Source: Bidens hawaiensis (taxonomy: Eukaryota; Streptophyta; Magnoliopsida; Asterales; Asteraceae). Taken from it: 64,000 nt of DNA. A program made the translations under genes and the position numbers. Below, one piece after another: positions 24,261 through 34,694 of the stretch. The stretch is taken from contig JAIQDT010004237.1 of assembly GCA_021521415.1 (NCBI GenBank), positions 214,535-278,534 on the forward strand, written 5' to 3'. The notes under the pieces are model-generated. The model was not told the origin of the DNA, did no database searches, and worked only from the letters and a program-made list of their open reading frames with translations. Numbering within the stretch: position 1 is the first letter of the stretch; every line of letters starts with the position of its first letter.

Positions 24261-25112
24261 TCCCAAATCTGCAAAAATCTCAAAAAGATTATTCTTGTAT
24301 TTTTATTTTTTACTATTCTTGTTTTCTTTATGTTTTTTTTTGTTTTATCTCGAAATCACTCTCCTTGAAACATGTGATTTAACTGGGTTGTTTTCAATGT
24401 GTTTATATTTCTTTGGGCTTTAGACTGGATTGTCAGGTATGAGATTAAAAGTATTTGGGCTGAAACAAAGGGTTGGGCTTGTTTGTAGGTTCTCGGCCCA
24501 TCTCTTTTGGGTATAAATGATATTTATCCCAGATTTTGTTCTCATTCATTCAAAAACACTTTCATATCTCAAACCATTCAGCCGAAAATCTCACAAACAT
24601 AAGCTAAATCACACTCCATTGTATTTGGTGTTCTTTTGATCGTGTTACAGGTATTGAGTTGTTTTAGGGTAAATTGTTGGAAGTTTATGGAGTTTCGTTG
24701 CAGGAATAATGAAGATTTCGGTGACTTGGAGAAGACGACACACATTCCAAGAAGAAACCCAAAGGGTTCTCCGTCCCGAGCTGTCAAGGAGTTCTCGGTT
24801 GACTTTCGTTGACCGAGATCTCCAGGCCTTGACCGAGAACTCATGTTCTCAGGTTGACTTTCGTTGACCGAAAACGCTGGAATTAATCGAGAACTCATGT
24901 TCTCGGTTAATCTGGACAGAAAACACTTGTCTTGTCGACAGAAAATTGTTTGTGGACCGAGATCAATTGTGATACTATTATTTTATTTTCCTTTTGGTCC
25001 ACCAAATGTGATCTTGTCATCATTGGCCCCTCATGTCTTAAAAATGACTAATTTGCTTTAAAATATAACTATAGTCAAGTTTATATTTACTAACTTGATT
25101 CGTTTGGTGCAG
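24261..25112 (+). promoter_or_regulatory. Copia-A pre-ORF4 region with iterated motif and splice acceptor
   Basis: Contains GTTCTCGG/CCGAGAAC-type motifs in both orientations at 24489 and densely at 24791-24966. It ends in a 3' splice site: CTAAC (25090-25094), a T-rich stretch and GTGCAG (25107-25112). The acceptor is two bases before the ORF4 ATG. ORF4 may therefore be translated from a spliced subgenomic RNA. The donor is not identified. Confidence 0.5.
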
Positions 25113-25114
25113 AA

Positions 25115-27673
25115 ATGGCTGATCAGGCTCCGTTAAAGTTTGTGGACACACATAACATAGTTGGACATTTGTTTGATCCACCACTGGCCCACAAGGAATT
25201 CAATTCTATGATCGTCGGCCTCAACACTTGCAGGATTTCTCACGCATTATGAGAAAACCCTGTTATTTGCAGAAAGATGGTCACTGATTTTTGGAACAAT
25301 GCCTCAATCAATCCACGAGTAGCAGATGGAGTTGTGTCAATAGACTCCAAAGTGCAGAATAAGTCGGTCGTCAACATAGAGGCCATTATAAGGGATGTGC
25401 TTCTGTTTGGTGATCAACCTGATCACCCGACAGAATACGCTGCTACTGCTGTCTCTGAGATTCTTACCAGGATGGGTTATGAGGGTACTTATTCTCCAGC
25501 AATCAAGAAACTATTTCATCCATACTGGAGGTTTTTGATACACACGTTCTTCACATGCGTGTCAGGAAGAAAGGGGGGATCTGACGAGATCAGTCATACT
25601 CAGATGTCTGCTATTGTTGCTCTGATCATGGATTGGAATTACAACTATTCCAAGTTCGTTTTTAATGAAATGATGAGCAATCTGAAAGGGAAGAAGAAAT
25701 AGATGTTCCTCATGTATCCCAGATTTTTGCAAATGATTTTTGACTCACACTACACTGACCTTGTCAAATATGCTGATACTTTAGATATGAAGTCAATGGG
25801 ACCCAACACCTTTGGGTTAATGAAGCAGTCCAGGAAAGGCTCCAAGATTGTCTATCAGGGTCTCAATGCTCTTGAAAAGTTTGGTAAACTTGCTGAGACT
25901 GAAGTTGTACCAGTTACAGCTCAAGTTGCCGAAAAACATGTGACACCTGTTCAAGGGCGGTCTGCTGCCTTTGAGATCAGTTCAGATGAAGAAGAAGAGA
26001 CAGAACACCGTGAAAAGGATATTGCTCTGACTGATCAGCAATTAAGAGATTTTGAAGCCTTCAAAGAATTATTACAGTCAACCGCTCTGAAGCCTCCTCA
26101 GGCAGTTGTTGTAAATGAAGAAGTTGATATCCCTGAGGAACCAGCCGCTGATCTCATTCCACGAAAGCGTAGAAAGAAAGATCCGAGATCGGGCGTGCTG
26201 GTTCGTGAAACTGAAACAACAACCACAACACCAGCAACAATCACAACAACTAGCCTACAACAACAATCACAACCTGAGTCACAAGCTCCAGAGACTCAAG
26301 TTGAACCATGTTCATCCTATGCAGAGCCACTGACTCAAGATCAGATGCTTGATGACATTGCTCGTGATTTTGATTTTGAGTCAGATATTCCATCCACTTA
26401 TGAGGCTACTATGCCATACACTGATGTTGCTTCTGGATCTTCTGGCCTATCTAATCTGGGTCAGTCAAGCTCAAATGTTTCCGAAAAGGTTGCTCAGATT
26501 CTGGCTATGCAAGAAAGATATTTGCAAGATAAAGGCAAGGGAGTGGTGCTTAAAGATGTTCCCGTTGATGTGCAAGCTCTTCAACGTAGAGTCTTTGAAC
26601 TTGAACAAGATTCTATCGTGAAAGATGTGCGTATTCAAGAGCTGGAAGCCAACAATTCTGATAAAGACTCCAAGATCAAAGAGCTTCAGTCCAACATGGG
26701 AGAGTTAACTGCCGTTTATCTAGACCTCCAACAAAAGCTTGTTCAAAAGTTTGGAGATGAATTCAAGAGCAGTGATGATAAAACCTCAAAGATGCCCAAC
26801 GTTGATCAAAGTGGTAGCTCTACTGTTCGTCAGGTTGAAATTATAGATGAATCTGAGACGCTGAAACAGTATCTATCTGAACCTCCACTCACCAAAGAAA
26901 AGTCTAATAGAATTCAGAAGAAGCTGCTGGTGATGAAAAACTCCAATCAGAATGTTGAATCATCCAATCACCCAGACAGATTCGTTGTTACTCTTCAAAA
27001 GGATTTTTCGGATAAATATGGAGATCGTTCTAGAGTTGTGTCATGGGGTTTTGATGCTGAAAAGAACATGTGGTGGGTTAAACGGAAGTCCGGTACCATT
27101 GAGTACTATAATAAGATGAAAGACTTTGGTTCTTGGACTAAGGTGGATCTCAGTGATTTGATAAACTCCCCATTCCACAATCCAACAAACGATAAACGTG
27201 GTAGGGATTTCTGGAACTTTCTGAGAAATCAAGTTGATCAAGGCTTTCCAAAGATGCCAACTGCAGAATCGTTCTTGAAGAAAGCAAAAGGGGTCGTGGA
27301 TCCAAAGACAGGAAAGACAATGGTCAATGTCATGTGGCCTACTACAAAGAAAGTCACTCGTATTCCTGTGCCTAAAACTATTCCAGATGGTACTCTGGAT
27401 AATATGAGATTCTGGATGTATGACAGTGAAACTGCTACTGTGGTTGTACGTCTGCAGAAGGGCAAAGGGCAGTATAGATTTGTTGACCCATGAGATCTGC
27501 TGAAGCTTGGAGAGAAAGACATCAAGACACTCAGTACATTTAAGATAATTGCCGACCCGATTTTTGAATCGGCCGCAAAAGAATATACAAGCATGGTGGC
27601 CTCTATTATCAGGTGCAAATTTTGGGCAGGTGCTTTGAAAGACGCTGATAGTGATTATATGGAGCATGTTTGA
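25115..27673 (+). pseudogene. Copia-A ORF4 (third ORF after pol), with three nonsense codons
   Basis: One frame from ATG 25115 to TGA 27671 (852 codons), interrupted by TGA 25250, TAG 25700 and TGA 27491. The two TGA codons fit C-to-T change. An N-terminal domain (to about codon 210) ends in FLMYPRFLQMIFD. It is followed by an acidic stretch and the basic cluster RKRRKK near codon 350, then a Gln/Thr-rich linker and a coiled coil (codons about 480-560). A C-terminal domain (about codons 610-850) has the landmark WGFDAEKNMWWVKR. Both end domains align by eye with Copia-B ORF4, while the linker does not. No signal peptide or membrane segment is visible, so an envelope role is doubtful. The basic cluster suggests a nuclear protein. 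I do not recognise a characterised family. Confidence 0.75.
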
Positions 27674-27690
27674 GAACCAAGCTACAAACC

Positions 27691-27701
27691 AAGGGGGAGA
27701 T
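27691..27701 (+). promoter_or_regulatory. Copia-A polypurine tract
   Basis: AAGGGGGAGAT immediately before the right LTR. The same core occurs before the Copia-B right LTR. Confidence 0.85.
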
Positions 27702-28081
27702 TGTTGGGCCCATTTATGTGGTTTGTACTTAGTCTGTTTGTTTAACTTGGTTGCTTATGTAAACCAAGATCCATTTGGATCTCGGTGGGCTTTTGGTTAA
27801 TATTGGGCTTGAGTGGTTAGTTCCCTATATATATAGAATGCATTATATAGGGTTAAGGGTTCATTCACTGGTGTCTTGGCCGTCTAGGGGTTGTTCTAGA
27901 CGAGTTTTGTATTAATAGTGCTTAAGCACCCGACGTATAATAATACGTGTGTTTTGAAGCCATTCGTGTGTTTTACGTGTTTGTGTTTACTTGGGTTCTT
28001 GAATCATCTAGTGATGGAATTCCACACCAACACCTAGATTGTTGATATCATAATTGTAGTGATCCAGATTCGGGACTTACA
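27702..28081 (+). repeat. Copia-A 3' LTR (380 bp)
   Basis: TGTTGGG...CTTACA. It lacks the tandem duplication of the left LTR. A palindrome at 27918-27929 differs from its left-LTR counterpart by two paired changes. Confidence 0.93.
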
Positions 28082-28086
28082 CTCCC

Positions 28087-28589
28087 GGGGCGATGGGGAT
28101 CTGGAAATAACCGGAAAAGCCATCAAGGAAACAAGAGAACTGCTTCCCTGACAAACGCTCAAGCATCTGATCGATGAATGGAAGCGGGAAATGGTCCTTT
28201 CGTGTGGCCTCGTTAAGTCTGTGGTAGTCGATGCAAACTCGCCACCTTGTCACGGTCCGTGTCGGTATGAGTTCATTCTTTTCATTCGTGATAACTGTCA
28301 TACCGCCCTTTTTAGGGACCACCTGGACTGGGCTAACCCATGCGGAGTCAGAGATCGGAAAAATCAAACCAACATCAAGCAACTTAATAACCTCCTTTTT
28401 AACAACCTCCTGCATGTTCGGGTTAAGCCTCCTCTGCGGCTGCACCACAGGTTTAAACTCGTCCTCCATAAAGATTTTATGCGTGCAGAACGACGGGTTT
28501 ATACCTTTGATATCCATAAGCTTCCATGCGATGGCATGCTTATGAGATTTCAGAACAACCATCAACTTCTCCTTCTCCTCCGTCTCCAA
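28087..28589 (-). pseudogene. pol: Athila-1 reverse transcriptase N-half
   Basis: The minus frame 28589-28077 holds the RT start: KEVIKLLDVGLIFPISDSAW, the WRVCIDYHRLN substrate-binding block, DHFPLPFIDQMLERL and FSGYFQIPI. It then runs into Copia-A at 28086. The catalytic box is on the other side of Copia-A (13564-13758). Frame differs from the protease to its right, so a frameshift lies between (28590-28846, which contains stops). Confidence 0.9.
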
Positions 28590-28846
28590 ACTCGAAGAGA
28601 TGATGACGGGAAGTTGAGACCCCTCCCCTAAAAATGCATACTCGAGATGAGATGGTAAATCTTTCAGATCTAAAGATGGAGGGTTCTCAACAGATGGTTT
28701 CTCAATCGGAAACTCTCTCTCTCTTCAACCGCTAGGACATCAGAAAAAATATGGGAACTCATGATCGGCTCGTGTCCTCCTAACTCAGGCAACTACTGCC
28801 CCTCCTGCTGCTCCATATCAAAATCGAATATTGTCATCTCGACTAA
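28590..28846 (-). pseudogene. pol: Athila-1 protease to RT linker, broken
   Basis: About 250 bp of polyprotein linker in which no frame stays open. It separates the protease frame from the RT frame, so at least one indel is here. Nothing else is seen. Confidence 0.5.
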
Positions 28847-29920
28847 CTAATTCTCCACATCGATGATTTGAGTTTCGGATGCGTCTCTCTCGCAGAACTT
28901 CGTAAGATAATCACCTACATGCGTCATGAAAGTATCGATGAAGTAGAGAGTGTCATCCTGCTGTTGAGTATGTCTCATCGATTTCTGCACGTCGAATGTG
29001 ACCGTGTCATCATGAACTCGAAGAGTCAATTTGTCATCGGCAACATCAATGAGAGCACGTGCAGTGGCTAAGAACGGATGGCCGAGGATGAGCGGGACGT
29101 TCGAGTCCTCATCCATATCGAGAATGACAAAATCGACCGGGAAGATGAATTTTTCCACCTGCACCAACATGTTCTCCACAATGCCCCTTGGGAACTTCAC
29201 AGATCAGTCTGCCAGCTGGATGCTCATTCGGGTGGGAAGCAGCTTTCCCACGTTAAGTTTGGCAAACACAGAGTAGGGCATGAGGTTAATGCTTGCACCG
29301 AGGTCGGCCAAAGCATTGCTAACATTAAGATTACCAATCAAGCAAGGAATGGTAAAGCTGCCCGGATCTGTCATCTTCCTAGGAAGCTTGTTCTGTACAG
29401 CGGCAGAACACTCCTCACTAAGAGTAATAGTCGAAAGCTCCTCAAGTTTCTTTTTATTGGTGAGAAAATCTTTAAGAAACTTGGCGTGTTTTGGCATGTT
29501 CGCGAGAGCTTCGATAAACGGAATGTTCACATGGAGCTTCTTAAGCATATCAAGAAATCTAGAGTACTGCTCCGAATCATTCTTCTTCACCAGACGACCG
29601 GGGTATGGCGGTTTAGGATTATAGACGTGCATCGGTTCCTGCTCAACCTGCTTCTCTTTCTCAACTGACGCACCACCTGACCATGAGGTACTTGCTGGGT
29701 CTCGCCTCTGGTTCACCTTGGCAGGTGGTGTCTCTAACTCCAACTCCTCATCGACTTCCTCCTCCTCTCTTGGTGCACTGCTAACAACCCCTCTCCCACT
29801 TCGGGTGGTCACTGCCTTGGTATGAGCATTTGGAAATGGTTTAGAATAGGTAGGATCGGGATTAGGGACGGTGTTACTAGGAAGACTCCCCGAGGGTCGT
29901 TGATCGATTTTTGCGGACAA
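28847..29920 (-). pseudogene. pol: Athila-1 Gag C-terminus and aspartic protease
   Basis: Two minus-strand pieces in one frame (29920-29204 and 29200-28847) are separated by a single TGA at about 29201, explicable by C-to-T change. The first carries a Pro/Glu-rich linker, then the long helical region (FLDMLKKLHVNIPFIEALANMP) and the Athila-type protease site DLGASINLMPYSVF. The second continues VDFVILDMDEDSNVPLILGHPFLATARALIDV, the conserved second protease block. The protease would cleave the polyprotein. It is the same frame as gag to the right, so gag and protease were one ORF. Confidence 0.88.
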
Positions 29921-30133
29921 CTCACCAAACTTGGCCTCAAGATTCTGAAATGCGACCTGCTGCCACTTTATAAACGTCTCATGCTACAAAAGATTGGATT
30001 TTGTGTTGGCCTGATTCTGTAAGAGCTGATTTAACAATTGAGATTGGTTAGCCAATAGCTCCTCAATCTTGGAAGTATTATGTGGCACAGGAGAAGGTTC
30101 CGGGGCGGGTTCTTGGAACAGATTTTGGCGTTG

Positions 30134-31231
30134 CTAATAACTGGAGTTACCTACTCGCCAATTAGAGTTATTGTTTCGCCACCCGGAATTGACGGAACGG
30201 TTTTGATTAGTAAGAAAATCTACCTCATCCTGAGAATCAACGGGACAATCGGCTATCTCGTGATTTTTGTGACAAATCTCGCACTTTCGTTGCAGCTTTA
30301 AATCTCTAACCTCCTTCGTCAACACCTCCAACTGTGCCGACAGTCTCGCATTCTGATATACATGATGCACTCCATGGGATTCCGCGACGGCAACGGCTTT
30401 GGCAGTCGAAACGGACCTTCTACTCGGTGTATGCTGGTCCGCTAACGCTATGCTATCGAACATTTCTTCAGCCTCCTCTATGGTGAGCTTATCGAGCATG
30501 TTTCCTCCAGTGGCAATTTTGAACCGCTGTTGAGTTTCGGGGGTAAGACCATTATAGAATTTTTCAACCACAGCCCAATCGGATAGGCCATGTTGAGGAC
30601 AACGGTTTAGAAGAGTTTGGAAACGCTCCCACGCAGAAAAATAGGACTCATCGGGGTCCATGTGAAATGAATGGATTTGCTCGCGGAGACGTCCGACCTT
30701 CGATGGAGGGAAATATTTTCTTAGGAACTTTGATTGAAGGTCGGCCTATGTGGCGATTGAGGCGTTTGGCAAAGATTCGAACCATGACGCAGCACGACCA
30801 GAAAGTGAGAATGGAAACAGCCTAAGATGAATGACATCGGATGAGATATTATTAATATTAAAAGTTTCGTAGATCCGAACGAATCGGGACAGGTGTCCGG
30901 GAGCATCTTCGTCATCCAAGCCGTGGAACTGAGCAGAATTGGTGATGGAATTCATGACGTGAGAGGGAATTTGCCAGTTTTGGTTATTAGTTGCAGCTGG
31001 TCAGACGATTGCAGATCGGGCTCCCACGATGCCATCGTTGGCTTTAGCATGAATGGTCTGTCTCGGTGGTGGTGGAACGACGTCCTCCATATCTATTCTA
31101 GGAGTAGGGACGTGTACCTGAATATCGAGTATAGAACTCACGCTAAGCTCCTTAAGTCTCTCGCTAAGATCTCTCTCGGGTTCTTCTGATGCGGAATATG
31201 GAGGTGATCCTTGTGAACGAGTATGGTGCAT
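30134..31231 (-). pseudogene. gag: Athila-1 gag (broken by nonsense codons)
   Basis: The sense start is ATG at 31231 (MHHTRSQGSPPYSAS). The same frame runs to at least 30134, with stops near 31000 and 30745. The pieces show the Athila Gag core (HLRLFPFSLSGRAASWFESLP, then ESYFSAWERFQTLLNRCPQHG). A zinc knuckle C-E-I-C-H-K-N-H-E-I-A-D-C has spacing CX2CX3HX4C. Stops fit C-to-T or G-to-A change. It encodes the particle protein in an intact relative. It lies about 200 bp downstream of the PBS, with T/A-rich spacer between. Confidence 0.88.
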
Positions 31232-31430
31232 AAACTAAAAATTATTAAAAAAAATTGATTATTTATTTTATTTTTATTTATTTTTTTTTTTTTATTTTTT
31301 TTATTTTCCAAAAAAAACCAAACCTAAAGGCACAAATAGCAAGTAAAGGCACCTAAAGGCAACTAAAAATCAAATAAACAAATACACAGATCAGATAATC
31401 AACTCGGTTTAAACAAAGAATTTACTAGTG

Positions 31431-31448
31431 TCCCCGGCAACGGCGCCA
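31431..31448 (-). promoter_or_regulatory. Athila-1 primer-binding site
   Basis: The sense strand reads TGGCGCCGTTGCCGGGGA, six bases from the LTR end. This is the primer site typical of Athila-group elements, usually assigned to tRNA-Asp. Athila-2 has the same site with one change. Confidence 0.85.
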
Positions 31449-31454
31449 AAAACT

Positions 31455-31591
31455 TGATGTGTGAAAAGCGTATATTATTAATAACCAAGTTTTACTGAAT
31501 TCACCTAAAAAACACACAATCGGAAAGTGTACCGGTCGTTATGTAGCTAGCAAGTAAGAATGAATATCGAACCTAGGACACTATGAGTAAA
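31455..31591 (-). repeat. Athila-1 5' LTR, terminal piece
   Basis: First 137 bp (plus coordinates) of the interrupted 5' LTR, starting TGATGTGTGAAAAGCG. It stops at GTAAA, where Copia-B inserted. The rest is at 44201-45854. Confidence 0.93.
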
Positions 31592-31676
31592 TGTTGGTGC
31601 ATAGATGTCAGTAGTTCATATGTCAAATGTCTGTAATCGAGTCTGTAATATTGTTTATGTAATTGTTTGTGTAAAA

Positions 31677-31797
31677 GCGAAGTTGTTGACAAGTTCGCTT
31701 AGGCGAACTTGTTAACCAAGCGAAGTTGTTGACAAGTTCGCCTAGGCGAACTTGTTGAACGAGCGAAGTTAAGGACAACTTCGCCTGAGGCGAAGTT
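31677..31797. repeat. GCGAA(G/C)TT motif array in Copia-B LTR
   Basis: Forward motifs at 31677, 31703, 31720, 31746, 31763 and 31790, interleaved with reverse-complement motifs at about 31691, 31734 and 31777. Neighbours can pair into short hairpins. The right LTR has the same array at 43785-43905. Confidence 0.85.
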
Positions 31798-31803
31798 GTC
31801 GTG

Positions 31804-31813
31804 TATTTAAATA
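31804..31813 (+). promoter_or_regulatory. TATA-like box in Copia-B LTR
   Basis: TATTTAAATA about 280 bp before the LTR end and directly after the motif array. Plausible core promoter. The right-LTR copy is at 43912-43921. Confidence 0.55.
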
Positions 31814-32089
31814 GTTTACGGGTTTACTGTTGAAGGTTAATCAGAAAATCAGTTGTTAGAGTTTTAGTTGATCGATTTGTTATTTACGTGTATTTTCAGT
31901 GAGTCTATTGACGTGTGAACGAGAGTCTGTAAGTTACACGGTTTGAGTTATCAATATAACGTGTGGTTGTTCGTATCGTGTGTACGTGTGTTCGTGAGCT
32001 AATATTCTACGTCCGTAACGATCTACACAGGGATTCCGCACCTGTGTATATCGGGATATCTCGTGTGATCCGTCCAGGGAACCTACAAT

Positions 32090-32101
32090 TGGTATCAGAG
32101 C
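32090..32101 (+). promoter_or_regulatory. Copia-B primer-binding site
   Basis: TGGTATCAGAGC two bases after the LTR, matching initiator Met tRNA. Confidence 0.92.
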
Positions 32102-32651
32102 TTTTGCTCGATTGTGTGGTTCGGGATATTCACGCGGGTGTAGAATTCGTCTCATTTCGGGTATTACCGGGACGAGTTTGTGGTGTTTTTGCTCATTCTA
32201 GCTTCCTACCAGTGTGTTTAAGCTTTTAAACCGTCAAAATCGTCGTTAAAATCCGATTTTCAGATCTGCAGAAAGTTTCAGTTCGTCAGGCGAAGTTGCT
32301 GTTCATCAGGCGAAGTTGCCGTCAGGATTCGTAGGGTTTCAGCGAAGATATAAGGAGAAGCGAAGTTATTCACAACTTCGCCTACCTCCTCAACTTCGCC
32401 TAACTCAGCGAAGTTCTTCTCAAGTTCGCCTAGTTCAGCGAAGTTCTCTTCAAGTTCGCTTACTTTCTAAGTTCGCTTATCCTAAGCGAAGTTATTCTCA
32501 ACTTCGCCCAGTTACGCGAATTTAAGAAGGATCCAGCGAAGTTATTACTTAAGCGAAGTTATACTTAACTTCGCCTACAGTACTGTTTCGAAGAAATTTT
32601 TCTAACTTCGCCCTTTTCAGAATTTTTCGGGTTTCTTAGTCTTCAAGAAGG
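32102..32651 (+). other. Copia-B leader with GCGAAGTT array
   Basis: Untranslated leader. From 32290 to 32611 there are about 16 copies of GCGAAGTT, its reverse complement AACTTCGC, or the one-base variant AAGTTCGC, at irregular spacing of 10-40 bp. A 69-codon ORF across it (32316-32525) is an artefact of the repeats. Confidence 0.8.
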
Positions 32652-34694
32652 ATGTCGTCAATCAACATTTCAGAGCTTGTCAAGATGGAAGTTGAAGCGG
32701 GGTCAGCTACAAAGGCCCCAAGGTTGCTGAAGGGAACCGATTTTGTCGCGTGGAAGGATCGGTTCATACAATATGTTAAGTACCAGGATGCAAAAATGTG
32801 GGTATGCATCCAAGATGGATATATTCCACCGATCATGGAGTATGAGGGTCGAGACCAAATCAAGAAATACAGTAAAATGGAAGAAGAGGAGAAGAAGATG
32901 TATGAAGCCGAAAGCAAGGCTCATGCTGCAATCACAATGGCTCTTCCACAGGAGATCCTCCATACTTTCAGAAAGTATACATCAGCTAGAGAGCTTTGGG
33001 AAGCTCTTAAGAGCAGATTCGAAGGAAATGTAGGCATTCGGGCCTCAAAGATAAAGCTGCTTAAAACTCAATTTTCAGTCTTTAAGTACTTAAAGAACGA
33101 ATCTCTTGATGATATTATCACTCGATATTATCTTCTAATGACTGAATTGAGTAACTACTCCATTTCCTACCGAGAAGAAGAGATTGTGGAAAAACTTCTC
33201 AATGCTCTTCCACCAAAATGGGAGATGTATACTGTACTAATGAGGGAAGACAAGGACTTCCCTACTTATGATCTTGAAACCACTGTCAACAACCTCAGAA
33301 CTTTTGAGCTTAATATGGTAAGAAAAGAAACATCTATGGATCAGGTTCAAGATCCAGGCATGTACGGTGCGAAAGTGAACTCCAATACAAGTTCAAAGAC
33401 TGACTCTGCCGCCTACTACTCGAAAGGTGAGTCGGGTGCCAATTCTTCACAAGAGGGGCATGTGTCAGTAAACACAAATGGGGATGTTTGCTTTGTTGCG
33501 GGTGGATCAAGTGGTACTCAACAGACAGCAAGCCAGAGTAGTGGATCTTCAAATTCCTCAAGCAATAATTACACTAAGATGCCAATGAGCGTCAAATCTG
33601 CTGAAGAGCAGTTTGGCCTCTATGCTTCGTTTATTGCTTCATATGAAAACTATATTCAAGGAAAGGTGGTTGATCCAGCGATGCTAGATGAAGACTACGA
33701 CCAGATCGATGCTGATGATCTGAAGGAGATGGATTTACAATGGCAGATGGCCATGATAGTGAGGAGAGTGAAGAAGTTCATGAGAAAGACGGGGAGAAAG
33801 TTTATTGGTGGCAGGCCAGGGTTCGACAAGTCTAAGGTGAGGTGCTATAACTGTCAACAAAACGGGCACTTTGCCAAAGATTGCAGAAACGAAAGAGTTG
33901 AACGTGGTCAGGGCCGGTCTACACAGCACACTGGGAGTACTAAAGACGTCAATGCCATGCTGTCCAGAGAAGCAGGTGAATACAACTGGAACCTGCATTT
34001 GAATGAAACTGGTGAACAGGCAAATATGGCTAAGGTTGAGAGTGAAGAACATGAGAAGACTACCGGAGACGAGAAAGCTACTGGTAAGGAAAAAGCTTTC
34101 ATGGCAGATAACAATGATCAAGTCTCCGAGGTAAGTTCTAAATCTGTTTGTACTAAATGCGAGAATTTGTCTGAGCAACTTGCTACAATAACTGATCAGT
34201 ATGTTCGTTTAGATGCTGAATTTAAAACTCTTAAAGAAGATCATCACTTTACAAAAGCAAGAGAAAACAGTTACAAAGTTAAAATTAAAGCGTGTGAAAA
34301 AGATGTTAAAAGCTTAAAAACTAAACTTGCTGAAAAAATTGAAGTTATTGATCTTAGTTATGAGGTTTTAGAAGAAAAGACTAAACTGATTGCTGAACGA
34401 GAAAAGCAGATTGCTGACCACCAGGTGAAAGTGGTGGAACTAAACCGAAAACTGGAGCAGTTCCGAAATTCCTCAGCTATTCTTGATCACCTTGTTAGTG
34501 ATCAAGGTACCTCTACAAAGAGAGGAGGAATTGGTTATCACGAGGTTCCACCACCGTATAACCACAATTACACTTTTAACCCTAGTGTACAGAAATCTAC
34601 TGATTTTGAAGTTCCTCAGACAGTTCCAATCAAGGTTACGATTCAGAACCAAGTGTTAGTAGTGGCGAAACGAGTTCGCCTGTTTCAAGTGTGA
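32652..34694 (+). CDS. gag: Copia-B Gag (long, unspliced form)
   Basis: 680 codons from ATG 32652, in good context after the leader. Residues about 20-230 form the UBN2-type Copia Gag domain (LLKGTDFVAWKDRFIQYVK... ARELWEALKSRFEGN). A zinc knuckle CYNCQQNGHFAKDC is at about 398-411. A predicted coiled coil spans about 500-610, followed by a Pro/Tyr stretch (YHEVPPPYNHNY) also found in Copia-A. Gag forms the virus-like particle and binds genomic RNA. The last residues are in a different frame from the second zinc knuckle (34691-35290), whereas Copia-A has one continuous frame there. An indel or a frameshift near 34610-34640 is implied. A donor GAG|GTAAGT lies at residue 493, on a codon boundary. 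Confidence 0.92.
   Translation: MSSINISELVKMEVEAGSATKAPRLLKGTDFVAWKDRFIQYVKYQDAKMWVCIQDGYIPPIMEYEGRDQIKKYSKMEEEEKKMYEAESKAHAAITMALPQEILHTFRKYTSARELWEALKSRFEGNVGIRASKIKLLKTQFSVFKYLKNESLDDIITRYYLLMTELSNYSISYREEEIVEKLLNALPPKWEMYTVLMREDKDFPTYDLETTVNNLRTFELNMVRKETSMDQVQDPGMYGAKVNSNTSSKTDSAAYYSKGESGANSSQEGHVSVNTNGDVCFVAGGSSGTQQTASQSSGSSNSSSNNYTKMPMSVKSAEEQFGLYASFIASYENYIQGKVVDPAMLDEDYDQIDADDLKEMDLQWQMAMIVRRVKKFMRKTGRKFIGGRPGFDKSKVRCYNCQQNGHFAKDCRNERVERGQGRSTQHTGSTKDVNAMLSREAGEYNWNLHLNETGEQANMAKVESEEHEKTTGDEKATGKEKAFMADNNDQVSEVSSKSVCTKCENLSEQLATITDQYVRLDAEFKTLKEDHHFTKARENSYKVKIKACEKDVKSLKTKLAEKIEVIDLSYEVLEEKTKLIAEREKQIADHQVKVVELNRKLEQFRNSSAILDHLVSDQGTSTKRGGIGYHEVPPPYNHNYTFNPSVQKSTDFEVPQTVPIKVTIQNQVLVVAKRVRLFQV

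Larger units (their letters stand above)
13817..28081 (+). mobile_element. Copia-A: Sirevirus-like Ty1/copia element with ORF4, decayed
   Basis: The termini are TGTTGGG...CTTACA, with LTRs at 13817-14237 and 27702-28081 and a perfect TSD CTCCC (13812-13816 and 28082-28086). The tRNA-iMet type PBS (TGGTATCAGAGC) follows the left LTR and a PPT precedes the right one. Internal order is leader, gag, PR, INT, RT, RNase H, long conserved non-coding block, ORF4. A third ORF after pol, an extended Gag with coiled coil and second zinc knuckle, and an internal PPT copy point to the Sirevirus lineage. It is inserted in the Athila-1 RT and itself interrupted by a solo LTR (19805-21486). LTRs differ at about 16 sites in 380 by eye, plus a tandem duplication in the left one. 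Several nonsense codons and frameshifts make it inactive. Confidence 0.93.
31592..32087 (+). repeat. Copia-B 5' LTR (496 bp)
   Basis: TGTTGGTGCATAG...AACCTACA. It contains nine GCGAA(G/C)TT motifs in alternating orientation (31677-31797) just upstream of the TATA-like box, and a possible donor TCT|GTAAGT at 31929. Confidence 0.95.

Noticed and set aside
28191..28631. Plus-strand ORFs over the Athila-1 RT
   Set aside because: Antisense shadows of the minus-strand RT, which has clear conserved motifs.
32316..32525. 69-codon ORF in the Copia-B leader
   Set aside because: Its Gln/Leu/Arg/Ser repeats are a by-product of reading the GCGAAGTT array.
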